A stretch of 64,000 nt of DNA from Mangrovibacterium lignilyticum (GCF_010882175.1 NZ_WKLH01000001.1:1386021-1450020); one strand, 5' to 3'; positions 19,565 through 28,045 are shown, numbered from the stretch's first letter. Translations and numbers: made by a program. The notes: generated by a model not told the origin, from the sequence alone.

Positions 19565-20263
19565 CTATTCGCCCTCCGTTTTATGGATTGAATGATTTTT
19601 TTCGCGATACAGCTGCCACCAAGGAATACGCGGTATTTCGTGATGTTCCCAGTGGTAACCAAAAAAATAACAACTCAACATAGCCCACCAATGCGGTCCG
19701 TTTTGGCTACGGGCCCGATGGGGCTGCATCGTTTCCTCATGCGGTTTCCGATGTGGCAAATAGGTTCCGACAAAAAACAGTTGAAAGCTGGATAAAACTG
19801 CCGGGACAATCCAGAAAAGGACCAGCCGCGGAACTTCAACCCAAATTTTGAGCACGTTAAAGACAACTGCCATAAACACAAACTGCCAAATGGTCGCGTA
19901 ACGCATCAAAAAAACGAACCACCAGACGAACACATTTTGCGAACGAATATAGTAATCGGGATCGTTTTCTGTAGCCGGAAACTGGTGATGTAAATAATGG
20001 TTCGTGCGCAATTTACGGAATGAAAGCCCTGCAAAAAAGAGGGAGGCCAGCCAACCGAAAAAATCGTTCACCCGCCGATTCGAACTTACTAATCCATGCA
20101 TGGCATCGTGCCCCGTGATGAATAAGCCAGTGTACAAATAGGCCTGCAGCAGGACGTGAAAATAACTCCAGCCTGAAGTTAGGGCGAGCGGCGAATATAG
20201 CAAGCTCCATACGAGATGGAATGCCCAACACAGCAAAATCACAATGGCTATAAAAACTCCCAT
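19565..20263 (-). CDS. crtW: Beta-carotene ketolase-like fatty acid desaturase family enzyme (CrtW type)
   Basis: The product has 232 residues from the ATG at 20263. It carries the three His boxes of the diiron membrane hydroxylase/ketolase family: H-D-A-M-H (after T-G), N-H-Y-L-H-H, and Y-H-W-E-H-H-E-I-P, with the CrtW-specific segments G-T-Y-L-P-H-R and a following H-R-A-R-S. Four to five hydrophobic segments are expected. CrtW adds a 4-keto group to the beta-ionone ring. It overlaps the cruF stop by TGATG and lies upstream of the TPR gene. Alternative: a ring hydroxylase, but the G-T-Y-L-P-H-R motif favours ketolase. Confidence 0.88.
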   Translation of the reverse strand: MGVFIAIVILLCWAFHLVWSLLYSPLALTSGWSYFHVLLQAYLYTGLFITGHDAMHGLVSSNRRVNDFFGWLASLFFAGLSFRKLRTNHYLHHQFPATENDPDYYIRSQNVFVWWFVFLMRYATIWQFVFMAVVFNVLKIWVEVPRLVLFWIVPAVLSSFQLFFVGTYLPHRKPHEETMQPHRARSQNGPHWWAMLSCYFFGYHWEHHEIPRIPWWQLYREKNHSIHKTEGE

Positions 20264-20907
20264 CACAGCAAATTCAAACTAAAATTCAACACTAAAAAGA
20301 AGATAAATTGGCACATAATAATCCAAACAGCGAGTTGGTTCCGGAGGTTCAGTTTCAAAAAATTCATACCGGCAAATAAAAAAAAGGAGACCAAAAACCA
20401 ATCAAGGTAATTTTTAAAAGGAATGTGCCCATCCTGCCAACTCCAAATATTGAGCTGAGTAGCTACCGGTTCCATCACAAAATCGAACGCAACCATTAGA
20501 GCAGCACCAACAACCGGCAGTCTCCATTGCAAACGAAACCGCGATAACAACACATAAATACCGTAGCACAATACCAACCAATTGGCTCCGATGAGCAAGG
20601 GCGTCTCCCAAACCTTAATTCCTAACACAGGACCGTATTTATAATTTCCGAAAAGCAGCCCGGTACGCGTTCCCAACAGTTCGGCTCCAAATCCAATCAA
20701 CACAACAATAACGATACTCAGGAGAGTTTTGACCGACCAGTGCTCCTGAAACCAAAGCAGCAAAACCACCGACAAACATAAATTCAATGGACTAAGCTCA
20801 GCAAAAAGTTCCCGGCTTGCAGGCATACTAAAGCCGACAATCCCAACCAAATACAGGATGGCTATTACAGCTCGGGCCGCGACTACAAGTTTACTTCTCT
20901 CAGGCAT
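20263..20907 (-). CDS. cruF: Carotenoid 1',2'-hydratase CruF-like membrane protein
   Basis: The 214-residue integral membrane protein (about seven hydrophobic segments) starts at the ATG at 20907, overlapping the crtD 3' end by 8 bases; a longer upstream extension is crtD shadow. It has the family signature G-F-G-A-E-L-L-G-T-R-T-G-L-L-F-G-x-Y-x-Y-G, then L-L-I-G-A-N-W-L-V-L and D-F-V-M-E-P-V-A-T-Q. CruF-type enzymes hydrate the psi end of gamma-carotene or bacterioruberin precursors to give a 1'-hydroxyl. Position between crtD and crtW fits a monocyclic hydroxylated carotenoid. Confidence 0.88.
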   Translation of the reverse strand: MPERSKLVVAARAVIAILYLVGIVGFSMPASRELFAELSPLNLCLSVVLLLWFQEHWSVKTLLSIVIVVLIGFGAELLGTRTGLLFGNYKYGPVLGIKVWETPLLIGANWLVLCYGIYVLLSRFRLQWRLPVVGAALMVAFDFVMEPVATQLNIWSWQDGHIPFKNYLDWFLVSFFLFAGMNFLKLNLRNQLAVWIIMCQFIFFLVLNFSLNLL

Positions 20908-22381
20908 AGCCACCCTCCTTCTCACCCACCAAGTCACCAACAATTTTTGCAGATGCCAGACACAATGGAATACCACCTCCCGGATGCACACTGCCACCCA
21001 CAAAATAAACCCCCGGCAATTCGTTTCTAAAATTCGGATGGCGACGAAAGGCCGAAAACATACTGTTTGAGCTGGCCCCATAAATGGCTCCCCCTACCGA
21101 CGCTGTTTTTCTTTCAATACCAGGCGGGTCCCAAACTTGCTCTGAAACAATATTGGCTCCTACCGGCTGCTCCAGTAATCGTTCCAATTTCTGAATAATC
21201 TGCGTTCGAACCTGATTTCGTATATCCGCCCAATTCTGCCCAATATCAGCCGGAGCATTCACCATCACAAACCAATTCTCCATACCATCGGGAGCATCCT
21301 CCGCATTTAGCTTGCTGCTAACATACACATAAACCGTCGGGTCGTCGCTTATCGTTTTTTGCTGAAATAAACAGTCGAACTCGGTCTTATAACTTTTACT
21401 GAAGAAGATATTGTGCAAATCCAATTGCGAATACTGCTCCTTCATTCCCCAATAAAAAATCAATGCCGAGCTCGACGGATCATCTTGCCTCAGCTTCTTG
21501 AAACGACCGGAATCGGCCAACAGCGTTTCGTAAAAATAATGAATATCAACATCGCTCACCAGCAAATCAAAATCCCGTTGCTGTCCATCAATCATCAAGG
21601 TTTTAGGTCCTTGTTTACCAGCCAGAACCAGCTCGACAGGCGTTGAAAAATGAAACTGAACAGCCAACCGTTCTGCTTGCTGCTGCAACACCTCAACAAT
21701 CGCGTACATCCCCTTCTCCGGGAAATAAGCACCCAAATTATGCTCCAGGTGAGCAATCACCTGCAAGGTCGCGGGAGCCGCGAAAGGATTGGAACCGTTG
21801 TAAGTTGCAAATCGGTCGAATAGTTGAATGATCCGCGGATCTGAAAACGCAGAACTATTTTTAGTGTGAAAATTGGACGTTGCCTGTATCCGTGGCAATT
21901 GCAATGCCCTTTTGAGATTTCCGAGTGTCAACAACTTTTTTAAACGATGAAGCGAATTGAAGATAAAGACGGGCGACGTGATCCTGTATATTAAAGCCGC
22001 TTTCTTCAAATAACGCAAAACAGCTGATTGAGAATCGGATGATTTTTCCGCAACTTCAGCGGCGAAACGCTCCGGATCGGCAAAAGCATTAATGACAATT
22101 CCATCTTCGTAAAAATAACGAGTCACCACCTCAAGCTTTCGGATTGGAATGCGCAAATCGTCGTCGAGCAGTTCATACAGCAAGTGTGGCAACGTGAACA
22201 ATGACGGTCCTGTGTCGAACCGAAATCCATCCAAGCTGAACTCATTTAACTTTCCTCCTGCATTTCCAGCTTGCTCAAAAACATCCACATCCCAACCCGA
22301 TCGCGCCAATCGAATGGCAACCGCTAAACCCGCTATTCCGGCCCCGATGATCCCGGCATTTTTCATGCTTTTTCTTTTCAT
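20900..22381 (-). CDS. crtD: CrtD-type carotenoid 3,4-desaturase (CrtI family)
   Basis: The 493-residue product starts with the FAD-binding motif I-I-G-A-G-I-A-G-L-A-V-A and an acidic residue 20 further on (V-D-V-F-E-Q-A-G-N-A-G-G-K). The C-terminus has the CrtI family end motif F-V-G-G-S-V-H-P-G-G-G-I-P-L. Compared with the rightward CrtI it is the diverged member: co-transcribed with cruF, it best fits the 1'-hydroxycarotenoid 3',4'-desaturase (CrtD). It is transcribed divergently from crtI across a 97-base AT-rich gap that must contain both promoters. Assignment of CrtD rather than a second CrtI is inferred from operon context. Confidence 0.85.
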   Translation of the reverse strand: MKRKSMKNAGIIGAGIAGLAVAIRLARSGWDVDVFEQAGNAGGKLNEFSLDGFRFDTGPSLFTLPHLLYELLDDDLRIPIRKLEVVTRYFYEDGIVINAFADPERFAAEVAEKSSDSQSAVLRYLKKAALIYRITSPVFIFNSLHRLKKLLTLGNLKRALQLPRIQATSNFHTKNSSAFSDPRIIQLFDRFATYNGSNPFAAPATLQVIAHLEHNLGAYFPEKGMYAIVEVLQQQAERLAVQFHFSTPVELVLAGKQGPKTLMIDGQQRDFDLLVSDVDIHYFYETLLADSGRFKKLRQDDPSSSALIFYWGMKEQYSQLDLHNIFFSKSYKTEFDCLFQQKTISDDPTVYVYVSSKLNAEDAPDGMENWFVMVNAPADIGQNWADIRNQVRTQIIQKLERLLEQPVGANIVSEQVWDPPGIERKTASVGGAIYGASSNSMFSAFRRHPNFRNELPGVYFVGGSVHPGGGIPLCLASAKIVGDLVGEKEGGYA

Positions 22382-22478
22382 TAATAACTAATTAAACACT
22401 CTCATCTAAAAAATTCCTCATCTAAGTAAAACTTTTTCATACTTATTTGTTTAATATTTTAGATCATCCATTAAACAA

Positions 22479-23963
22479 ATGAAACAAAAAGCACTGATTA
22501 TTGGAACGGGATTGGCCGGTCTATCCACCGCTCTTCGCCTTACAACTGACGGATACGAGGTTGAAATGGTTGAAAAATACTATCAACCTGGCGGACGACT
22601 CAACTTACTTGAAAAAGATGGTTTCAAATTCGACATGGCCCCCACTTTTTTCAGCATGAGCTACGAATTCAAGGAACTGGCCAACTATTGCAAAATTGAT
22701 ATGCCATTTGAATTTGTTGAATTAGATCCGCTCTATGCGGTTCATTTTGAGGGCGACAAACGATCGTACCTGATCTACAAAGATTTAAAAAAACTTGCTG
22801 AAGAATTCAAGGAACTGGAGGTAGGACTGGAAAAGAAATTACGCCGCTTTTTGGAAGCCGCAGGAGAAATATTCCACGACACGGAGAATATTGTCATCAA
22901 GCAAAATTTCGACAGTTTGCTCGGATACTTGCTTCAACTCACTCGCGTACCAGTCAAGCATGCCCCAAAAATGTTCCGCTCAATGTGGACTGAGATGGAG
23001 AAAAACTTCGATTCGTTCGAAGTGAAAGTCATCTTCTCGCTGGTCGGATTTTTTCTGGGCTCAACACCTTTCGACACCCCCGCGGTCTATTCAATGCTGA
23101 ACTACACCGAGCTGGTACACGATGGTTATTACAACGTAAAAGGCGGCATGTATAAAATTGTGGAAGGATTGGTGAAAGAACTGAAGAAAAGAAATGTTAA
23201 AATGCACTTCAACGTGGAGATTGACCGGTTTGAAGAGCAAAAAGGCAAGCTAAAATCCTTCACAGATACCAACGGCAAAAAATGGAACGCAGATGTTTTT
23301 GTTGTTAATGCCGATGCCGCTTCGTTCCGGGGACAGGTCCTTCAACGTAAAAAATATACACCCGAAAAACTCGACAGCAAAAAGTGGACGCTCGCTCCAC
23401 TGACCATCTACCTGGGGCTCGATACAAAAGTCAACAACATGTATCACCATAACTATTTTTTAAGACGAAATTTCGAAGAGTACGCCCATAAAATTTTCAA
23501 AAACAGCATCAAGTTAGACAAACCGTATTACTACGTCAACATTCAATCGATGCACAATCCCGGCTATGCACCACCAGGTAAAGAAAGTGTTTTCATTCTT
23601 TGCCCGGTTCCTGATTTGCGCTACAAGGCCGACTGGCAGGACGCGGAACGCATTGCCGACGCGATTGTGCAAGACATGAGCGAACGTACCGGTTTCGATT
23701 TCAATTCGCACACCGAGACTAGGGTTGTGTATGATCCTCAGCAATGGGAAAGCATGTTCAACCTTTATCGCGGAAGTGGGCTTGGCCTGGCTCACGACCT
23801 GAACCAGGTTGGTGGCTTTCGTCCTTCGAACAAGGACGAAAAGCTAACCAACTTGTATTACACCGGTGCATCAACTGTTCCCGGAACAGGGTTGCCGATG
23901 ACCGTAATTTCCTCACGTTTAGTAACCGAACGAATTTTGAAAGACCATGGAACTTTATCGTAA
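22479..23963 (+). CDS. crtI: Phytoene desaturase
   Basis: The 494-residue product has the N-terminal FAD motif I-I-G-T-G-L-A-G-L-S-T-A, the K-Y-Y-Q-P-G-G-R-L substrate segment, and the C-terminal CrtI motif Y-T-G-A-S-T-V-P-G-T-G-L-P-M. CrtI converts phytoene to lycopene by successive desaturations. It is the first gene of the rightward crtI-crtB-crtY set and overlaps crtB by 17 bases. The direct linkage to phytoene synthase supports phytoene as substrate. Confidence 0.93.
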   Translation: MKQKALIIGTGLAGLSTALRLTTDGYEVEMVEKYYQPGGRLNLLEKDGFKFDMAPTFFSMSYEFKELANYCKIDMPFEFVELDPLYAVHFEGDKRSYLIYKDLKKLAEEFKELEVGLEKKLRRFLEAAGEIFHDTENIVIKQNFDSLLGYLLQLTRVPVKHAPKMFRSMWTEMEKNFDSFEVKVIFSLVGFFLGSTPFDTPAVYSMLNYTELVHDGYYNVKGGMYKIVEGLVKELKKRNVKMHFNVEIDRFEEQKGKLKSFTDTNGKKWNADVFVVNADAASFRGQVLQRKKYTPEKLDSKKWTLAPLTIYLGLDTKVNNMYHHNYFLRRNFEEYAHKIFKNSIKLDKPYYYVNIQSMHNPGYAPPGKESVFILCPVPDLRYKADWQDAERIADAIVQDMSERTGFDFNSHTETRVVYDPQQWESMFNLYRGSGLGLAHDLNQVGGFRPSNKDEKLTNLYYTGASTVPGTGLPMTVISSRLVTERILKDHGTLS

Positions 23964-24780
23964 AAACAACCTGGACTGCAGTCGGATTACGACTAAAAAC
24001 TACAGCACCTCATTTTCACTTGGGGTGCGGATGCTCAACCCGAAATATCGCACAGGGATTTACAGCATCTACGGTTTTGTCCGCTATGCGGACGAAATTG
24101 TTGACACCTTTATTGAGCAGGACCAGCGAACAATTTTCGATGAATTTACCCGGGAAACATGGAAAGCCATTGATCGGGGATTCAGCATCAACCCGATTAT
24201 CGACAGCTTTCAGGAAGCAGTTCGACACTTTGGCATTGATCATCACCTGATCAAAGCTTTTCTGAAAAGTATGGAAATGGACCTTTACGAAAATGCCTAT
24301 GATCCGAACCAACTGGAAACCTACATTTACGGCTCTGCCGAAGTGGTTGGGTTAATGTGTTTGCGGGTATTCTATTTTGATGAGCCTGAAAAGTATGACC
24401 AACTCATTGAGCCGGCACGAAAACTGGGAGCAGCCTTCCAAAAGGTGAATTTTCTGCGCGATGCTCAGGATGATTTCGAGAACAAAGGGCGGATTTATTT
24501 CCAGGATATCGATTTCAACAATTTCGATCTGGAAACAAAAAAACAAATTGAACAGGAGATTGAACAAGATTTCAGAGAGGCCTATCAAGGAATCAAAGCA
24601 TTAAAAAAGGAAGTTCGTTTCGGTGTTTACCTTGCATACATTTATTACCTTCGCCTCTTCAGGAAGATCAGGCGTGCCTTGCCCGTTGATATTTTAAAAC
24701 AGCGGTACCGGGTTTCCAATCCCAAGAAAATGTATCTCTTGGCGAACGCTTATTTGAAGAACGCTTTTAACATTTTGTAG
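23947..24780 (+). CDS. crtB: Phytoene synthase
   Basis: The 277-residue product is a squalene/phytoene synthase: first Asp-rich motif Y-A-D-E-I-V-D-T (residues about 46-53), second Asp-rich motif F-L-R-D-A-Q-D-D-F (about 171-179) followed by G-R-I-Y-F. It condenses two geranylgeranyl diphosphate molecules to phytoene. The ATG lies inside the 3' end of crtI (17-base overlap) and the stop directly abuts the next ATG. No crtE (GGPP synthase) is present in the window. Confidence 0.95.
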   Translation: MELYRKNNLDCSRITTKNYSTSFSLGVRMLNPKYRTGIYSIYGFVRYADEIVDTFIEQDQRTIFDEFTRETWKAIDRGFSINPIIDSFQEAVRHFGIDHHLIKAFLKSMEMDLYENAYDPNQLETYIYGSAEVVGLMCLRVFYFDEPEKYDQLIEPARKLGAAFQKVNFLRDAQDDFENKGRIYFQDIDFNNFDLETKKQIEQEIEQDFREAYQGIKALKKEVRFGVYLAYIYYLRLFRKIRRALPVDILKQRYRVSNPKKMYLLANAYLKNAFNIL

Positions 24781-25470
24781 ATGCAGGCAGCACAATTTAC
24801 TTATGCCGGTCTTTTGCTGGCGACCCTGGCCATACCTTTGGCTCTAAGTTTTGACAAAAAAGTACATTTTTACACCAACTGGAGATATGTGTTTCCGTCA
24901 ATTTTCATAACCGGGTTGATATTTATTCTCTGGGATATTCGGTTCACAAAAGTTGGAATCTGGAGTTTTAGCCCCGATTACACGCTGGGCTTTTCATGCT
25001 GGGGCTTGCCGATTGAAGAATGGGCGTTTTTTATCATCATTCCCTATTCGTGTTTATTCATCTACGAGGTTTTAAAAGCTTACATTCCTGCCTTTGACAA
25101 AGGAAATTTATTTGCGGCAGTCAGCCTCGGACTACTCGTTATTTTCGCTGCAATTTGCTACTTCAACCGATCACACGCTTACACTTTTTTCAATTTCCTA
25201 TTTCTAACGGTTTACCTGGGGTACACGGTTTTCCGAAACCGCTTCAAGCAACACCTAACCAAGTTTTACCTGACGTTCCTGATTGGGTTAATTCCATTTC
25301 TCATCATCAACGGTGTATTGACTGCCTTACCGGTGGTTGAATATCACCCCGATCACATCATGAATATCCGGTTTTTGAGTATTCCCTTTGAAGATTTTGG
25401 CTATTTCTTCTTGATTCTGTTGATGAATTGCACCATTTATGAAACCTTGAAAGAGGGCCGGTTCTTTTAG
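24781..25470 (+). CDS. crtY: Lycopene cyclase, fused CrtYc-CrtYd type
   Basis: The 229-residue integral membrane protein has about seven hydrophobic segments and two related halves. The first half carries P-D-Y-T-L-G and G-L-P-I-E-E-W-A-F-F, the second D-H-I-M-N-I-R-F-L-S-I-P-F-E-D-F-G-Y-F. These are signatures of the CrtYcd lycopene cyclases found in Bacteroidota, where the two subunits of the actinobacterial enzyme are fused. It makes beta-ionone rings on lycopene. The ATG follows the crtB stop with no gap, so expression is translationally coupled. Confidence 0.92.
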   Translation: MQAAQFTYAGLLLATLAIPLALSFDKKVHFYTNWRYVFPSIFITGLIFILWDIRFTKVGIWSFSPDYTLGFSCWGLPIEEWAFFIIIPYSCLFIYEVLKAYIPAFDKGNLFAAVSLGLLVIFAAICYFNRSHAYTFFNFLFLTVYLGYTVFRNRFKQHLTKFYLTFLIGLIPFLIINGVLTALPVVEYHPDHIMNIRFLSIPFEDFGYFFLILLMNCTIYETLKEGRFF

Positions 25471-25508
25471 CTTAAGGTAGTGCTTGAAACCCCGGGAAGA
25501 CAAACAAA

Positions 25509-25546
25509 AAGGTGAATCCCGTCTTCATTCAGACCAGTTTCACCTT
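25509..25546. terminator. Bidirectional stem-loop between crtY and the YhcH-family gene
   Basis: An 8-bp perfect inverted repeat (AAGGTGAA / TTCACCTT) with an internal GTCT/AGAC pairing lies between two convergent genes. It is flanked by A-runs on the left, giving T-runs on the minus strand for the YhcH-family gene. Confidence 0.65.
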
Positions 25547-25567
25547 CAAAATATTATTGATTAAAAT

Positions 25568-26089
25568 TTATTTTGCCACCGCGATTTTAGCAACCAGCTT
25601 CTTCACCGGAGCCGACTCATCAACCTTAATACAGGGACGATGAACATCTTCGGGGAAAAACAGGAAAAAAGCTTCAGGCGTTGCCATGTGTAAATCGCCA
25701 TCGTTTTCACCATAAAAAATCAAATCTTTCTGCTCATTATACTCCATGGCATTTTGAGCCTCGCTCAACGGGAAGATCCCCATCTTCTCTTCACCTGAAA
25801 TCACATATTGCAGGTCAATATACTTTTTGTGGGCTTCCCACTTGGCATTCTCCGGCTCCTTGGTATCATATTCTGAGATCATCGCAAAAGCCTGATCACC
25901 TGCCAAAGGATATTTACCAACTTCCAGCGCTGAAAGATCTTGTTTCATAAACTCGAAAACCGCCTTCCAGGCCTCGGTATTCGCTTGATATTGCTTGTAA
26001 AATTCATCAATATTAACCGATTCGTGAGCGGCCACACTAATACCTTCAGACCAGCTCCCTGCTGCAAACCATTCTTTCGTAGTACTCAT
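25568..26089 (-). CDS. YhcH/YjgK/YiaL family protein
   Basis: The 173-residue product from the ATG at 26089 (a TTG at 26110 adds seven residues) has the family pattern: Y-P-L-A-G-D-Q-A-F-A-M-I-S-E-Y-x-T, W-E-A-H-K-K-Y-I-D-L-Q-Y-V-I-S-G-E-E-K-M-G, and F-F-L-F-F-P-E-D-V-H-R-P. This is a cupin-like fold with conserved E, H, H that binds metal. Relatives include NanQ, an anomerase in sialic acid use, and biofilm-associated TabA. The in vivo substrate here is unknown; no sugar operon is adjacent. Confidence 0.9.
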   Translation of the reverse strand: MSTTKEWFAAGSWSEGISVAAHESVNIDEFYKQYQANTEAWKAVFEFMKQDLSALEVGKYPLAGDQAFAMISEYDTKEPENAKWEAHKKYIDLQYVISGEEKMGIFPLSEAQNAMEYNEQKDLIFYGENDGDLHMATPEAFFLFFPEDVHRPCIKVDESAPVKKLVAKIAVAK

Positions 26090-26281
26090 TTTTGGTGTTT
26101 TAATTTTCAACCAAAATTAGGCAATGTTTCATCAATCCGGAGCAAATTAGCTTCGGGAAATTCAATTAAAAACCAAGGAATCGTTAATAAATTCTAAAAT
26201 CAAACTAATAGCCAGCATCTTATAAAATATTTTTCTGATATTTGAGTTGTTGCATTTAAAAAGATAGGAGATTTGTCGGGT

Positions 26282-26791
26282 ATGAGTTTTGCAGCCATCT
26301 TAAAATTATTTCACGTTTATTTATTAGCCACTGTTAAGTATTTTTTGACCTTTCCGTATTCCATGCTGATTGGTCTTAATTTTTTGCAGACGCTGATCAC
26401 CGTCACGATTGGCGGAATCACAGGTTTCTACTTTTTCTATTACTTAAGTGGATATCTGATCCGTTTTTACCAAAATCACCACGGAACAGTGTTGTGTGCA
26501 CTGAAAAATTATACCCGGATTGATCTGTGTCATCTCATAAACAAGAACCCAGCTGTAGTAACCGTCAAGGTAAACCGAAAAATGCGTTTGATTGTAAAAC
26601 TCCGGGCGAAATACGGTTTCTGGGGCATTATCATCATGACTCCATCTCTGTTAAGCATGCCGATCGGGGCATTTCTACTGAATAAATATTATTCTCGCCA
26701 AAAAAATACCGTTGCCTACATGACCCTTTCTATTTTAGGGTGGGCGCTGCTGTATTCATCGATCTTCATTATTTTCCCGAAGCCGTTGTGA
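26282..26791 (+). CDS. Small membrane protein of unknown function
   Basis: The 169-residue product from the ATG at 26282 has three hydrophobic segments (about residues 20-60 and 135-165) around a basic central loop (T-V-K-V-N-R-K-M-R-L-I-V-K-L-R). An AGGAG stretch lies 11 bases before this ATG, and a TTG at 26273 is too close to it, so the ATG is preferred. Its 3' end overlaps the convergent Nudix gene by 36 bases. I do not recognise the family. Confidence 0.65.
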   Translation: MSFAAILKLFHVYLLATVKYFLTFPYSMLIGLNFLQTLITVTIGGITGFYFFYYLSGYLIRFYQNHHGTVLCALKNYTRIDLCHLINKNPAVVTVKVNRKMRLIVKLRAKYGFWGIIIMTPSLLSMPIGAFLLNKYYSRQKNTVAYMTLSILGWALLYSSIFIIFPKPL

Positions 26792-27172
26792 AACCGCAAT
26801 TTGATTAAGTTGAAGTAATTTACGGTCAGCAACCTGCCAGTCCGGTTTTTCCAGATCATCGGCATCCAGCCAGCAAAAATTCGTATGTTCATCAAGCACT
26901 ATTACTCCATTTTGAATGGAACAGACAAACGGATGCAGCCGAATTTGTTTGATGCCGTAGTCGTGGCAAACGGGGAACAAATAAGCTTCAACAACTACCG
27001 AAACCGCCAACTCTTCCACTATCTCCCGCTTAATGCAAGCAACTGCGCTTTCACCGGGTTCGATTTTTCCTCCCGGAAATTCCCACTCTCCCGGATGATC
27101 TGAATCGGCTCCCCGCTGAACGGCCAACAAACGGTTATTACAAACAATTAAAGCACAACAAACGTCAATCAT
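26756..27172 (-). CDS. Nudix hydrolase, MutT-like (8-oxo-dGTP diphosphatase family)
   Basis: The 138-residue product carries a complete Nudix box: G-K-I-E-P-G-E-S-A-V-A-C-I-K-R-E-I-V-E-E-L, with the preceding P-G-E-W-E-F-P-G-G. Length and the N-terminal D-V-C-C-A-L-I-V-C-N-N-R-L-L-A-V-Q-R are typical of MutT/CTP-pyrophosphohydrolase-type enzymes that clear oxidized nucleotides. Its 3' end overlaps the convergent membrane protein gene by 36 bases, and its start faces the next rightward gene. Confidence 0.9.
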   Translation of the reverse strand: MIDVCCALIVCNNRLLAVQRGADSDHPGEWEFPGGKIEPGESAVACIKREIVEELAVSVVVEAYLFPVCHDYGIKQIRLHPFVCSIQNGVIVLDEHTNFCWLDADDLEKPDWQVADRKLLQLNQIAVSQRLRENNEDR

Positions 27173-27229
27173 AAACTTTCGGCCTTGGTGTAAATGCTTA
27201 AATTTATGCTTTCATTTCAAAATACGGCC

Positions 27230-27757
27230 ATGACTTCAGCTGAAATTCAAGAACTCTTAAGGAATTGGGAAAACAGTGAACTCCTCTTTTCCCATTTTGC
27301 GAACCAGCCCAAAGACTTTGAAAAATTATTGCAGCTTGTTTTCGACGATAGCCAGGCAATAAACTGGCGCGCCGCATGGATTTTAGACCACGTAAACGAC
27401 CGAAACAGCCTTTTGGTCGGTATATACCTCCCCCGTATTATAGAAGCGGCTCTACAAAGCAAAAACGCTTCGAAATTGCGCCATTATTTGAAAATCATCA
27501 GTACACACCCAATTCCTACTGAATCAGCAGGCTTTTTATTCGATCGTGCTACAGCTATTTTTACTGATGCAGAATGTCCGATTGCCGTCCGTGTGCATGC
27601 CATGCAGGTTTTATATGAAATCTCCCAAATGGAACCGGATCTTAAATCCGAACTCATCCAATTAATCGAACATGAAATGGAATTTCACCCATCAGCAGGG
27701 ATCAAATCGCGGGGAAAACGACTTCTTAAACGCCTCAACACTCAAATCCGATCCTGA
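27230..27757 (+). CDS. Helical-repeat protein of unknown function
   Basis: The 175-residue product from the ATG at 27230 (an in-frame start at 27194 lies close to the divergent Nudix start) is predicted all-helical with HEAT-like pairs (I-N-W-R-A-A-W-I-L-D-H-V-N-D; I-A-V-R-V-H-A-M-Q-V-L-Y-E-I-S). The W-R-A-A/V-R-x-H-A-M patterns resemble HEAT/adenylosuccinate-lyase-like helical repeats in uncharacterized Bacteroidota proteins. It is the last chromosomal gene before tRNA-Gln. Function unknown. Confidence 0.75.
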   Translation: MTSAEIQELLRNWENSELLFSHFANQPKDFEKLLQLVFDDSQAINWRAAWILDHVNDRNSLLVGIYLPRIIEAALQSKNASKLRHYLKIISTHPIPTESAGFLFDRATAIFTDAECPIAVRVHAMQVLYEISQMEPDLKSELIQLIEHEMEFHPSAGIKSRGKRLLKRLNTQIRS

Positions 27758-27857
27758 TTTCAAAATCGACAGATTTTTTTTGAAATTGTATTTCATTCAT
27801 TTTCAATATACCTTTCAAAAAAACATGCTGTCCAACCTAAAAAACTTCAAAAAAGTA

Positions 27858-27887
27858 TTTTGGGAATTGAAAAATTTTATACTTTTG
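27858..27887 (+). promoter_or_regulatory. Bacteroidota-type promoter for tRNA-Gln
   Basis: TTTTG at 27858-27862 and TACTTTTG at 27880-27887 are 17 bases apart. They fit the -33 (TTTG) and -7 (TAnnTTTG) elements known for Bacteroidota, slightly short in spacing. Transcription would start about 25 bases before the tRNA. Confidence 0.6.
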
Positions 27888-27918
27888 CCGCTGTCTTTAA
27901 ACAAAAGACAATAATGAT

Positions 27919-27991
27919 TGACCCGTGGTGTAATTGGCAACACGTCTGGTTTTGGTCCAGAAGAGTCCAGGTTCGAGCCCTGGCGGGTCAA
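27919..27991 (+). tRNA. tRNA-Gln (anticodon TTG)
   Basis: A full cloverleaf is visible. The 7-bp acceptor stem is TGACCCG at 27919-27925 with CGGGTCA at 27984-27990; the anticodon stem is TCTGG/CCAGA with loop TTTTGGT, giving anticodon TTG (reads CAA, Gln). The T-arm contains GTTCGAG. The discriminator is A at 27991 and CCA is not encoded. The 3' part of this gene is the insertion site of the element to the right; its last 15 bases plus flank are duplicated at 40746-40760. Confidence 0.96.
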
Positions 27992-27993
27992 CA
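27979..27993 (+). repeat. Left attachment site (attL) inside tRNA-Gln
   Basis: The 15 bases CCTGGCGGGTCAACA overlap the T-arm 3' strand, acceptor 3' strand and discriminator of tRNA-Gln and extend 2 bases beyond. An identical copy lies at 40746-40760. Insertion therefore rebuilds an intact tRNA at the left end. Confidence 0.9.
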
Positions 27994-27995
27994 AA

Positions 27996-28023
27996 AAGAG
28001 CTGATTTTCAGCTCTTTTTTTTT
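27996..28023 (+). terminator. Terminator after tRNA-Gln, element-borne copy
   Basis: A 9-bp stem (AAGAGCTGA / TCAGCTCTT) with a 3-base loop is followed by a run of eight or more T. It lies just inside the left end of the element, so it replaces the native tRNA terminator now stranded at 40764-40795. Confidence 0.88.
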
Positions 28024-28025
28024 GC

Positions 28026-28045
28026 TTGCACCCGAATTTGCACCC
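28026..28045. promoter_or_regulatory. Paired TTGCACCC motifs near attL (candidate integrase arm sites)
   Basis: TTGCACCC occurs at 28026-28033 and again at 28038-28045, a direct repeat with 12-base period, about 35 bases inside attL. The same octamer occurs as an inverted pair near the right end at 40587-40617. Tyrosine recombinases of this class bind arm sites with an N-terminal domain, so this shared motif is a good candidate. Function is inferred. Confidence 0.6.

Noticed and set aside
22382-22478. Specific promoter pair in the crtD-crtI gap
   Set aside because: The gap must hold two promoters, but it is too AT-rich to choose -33 and -7 elements with confidence.
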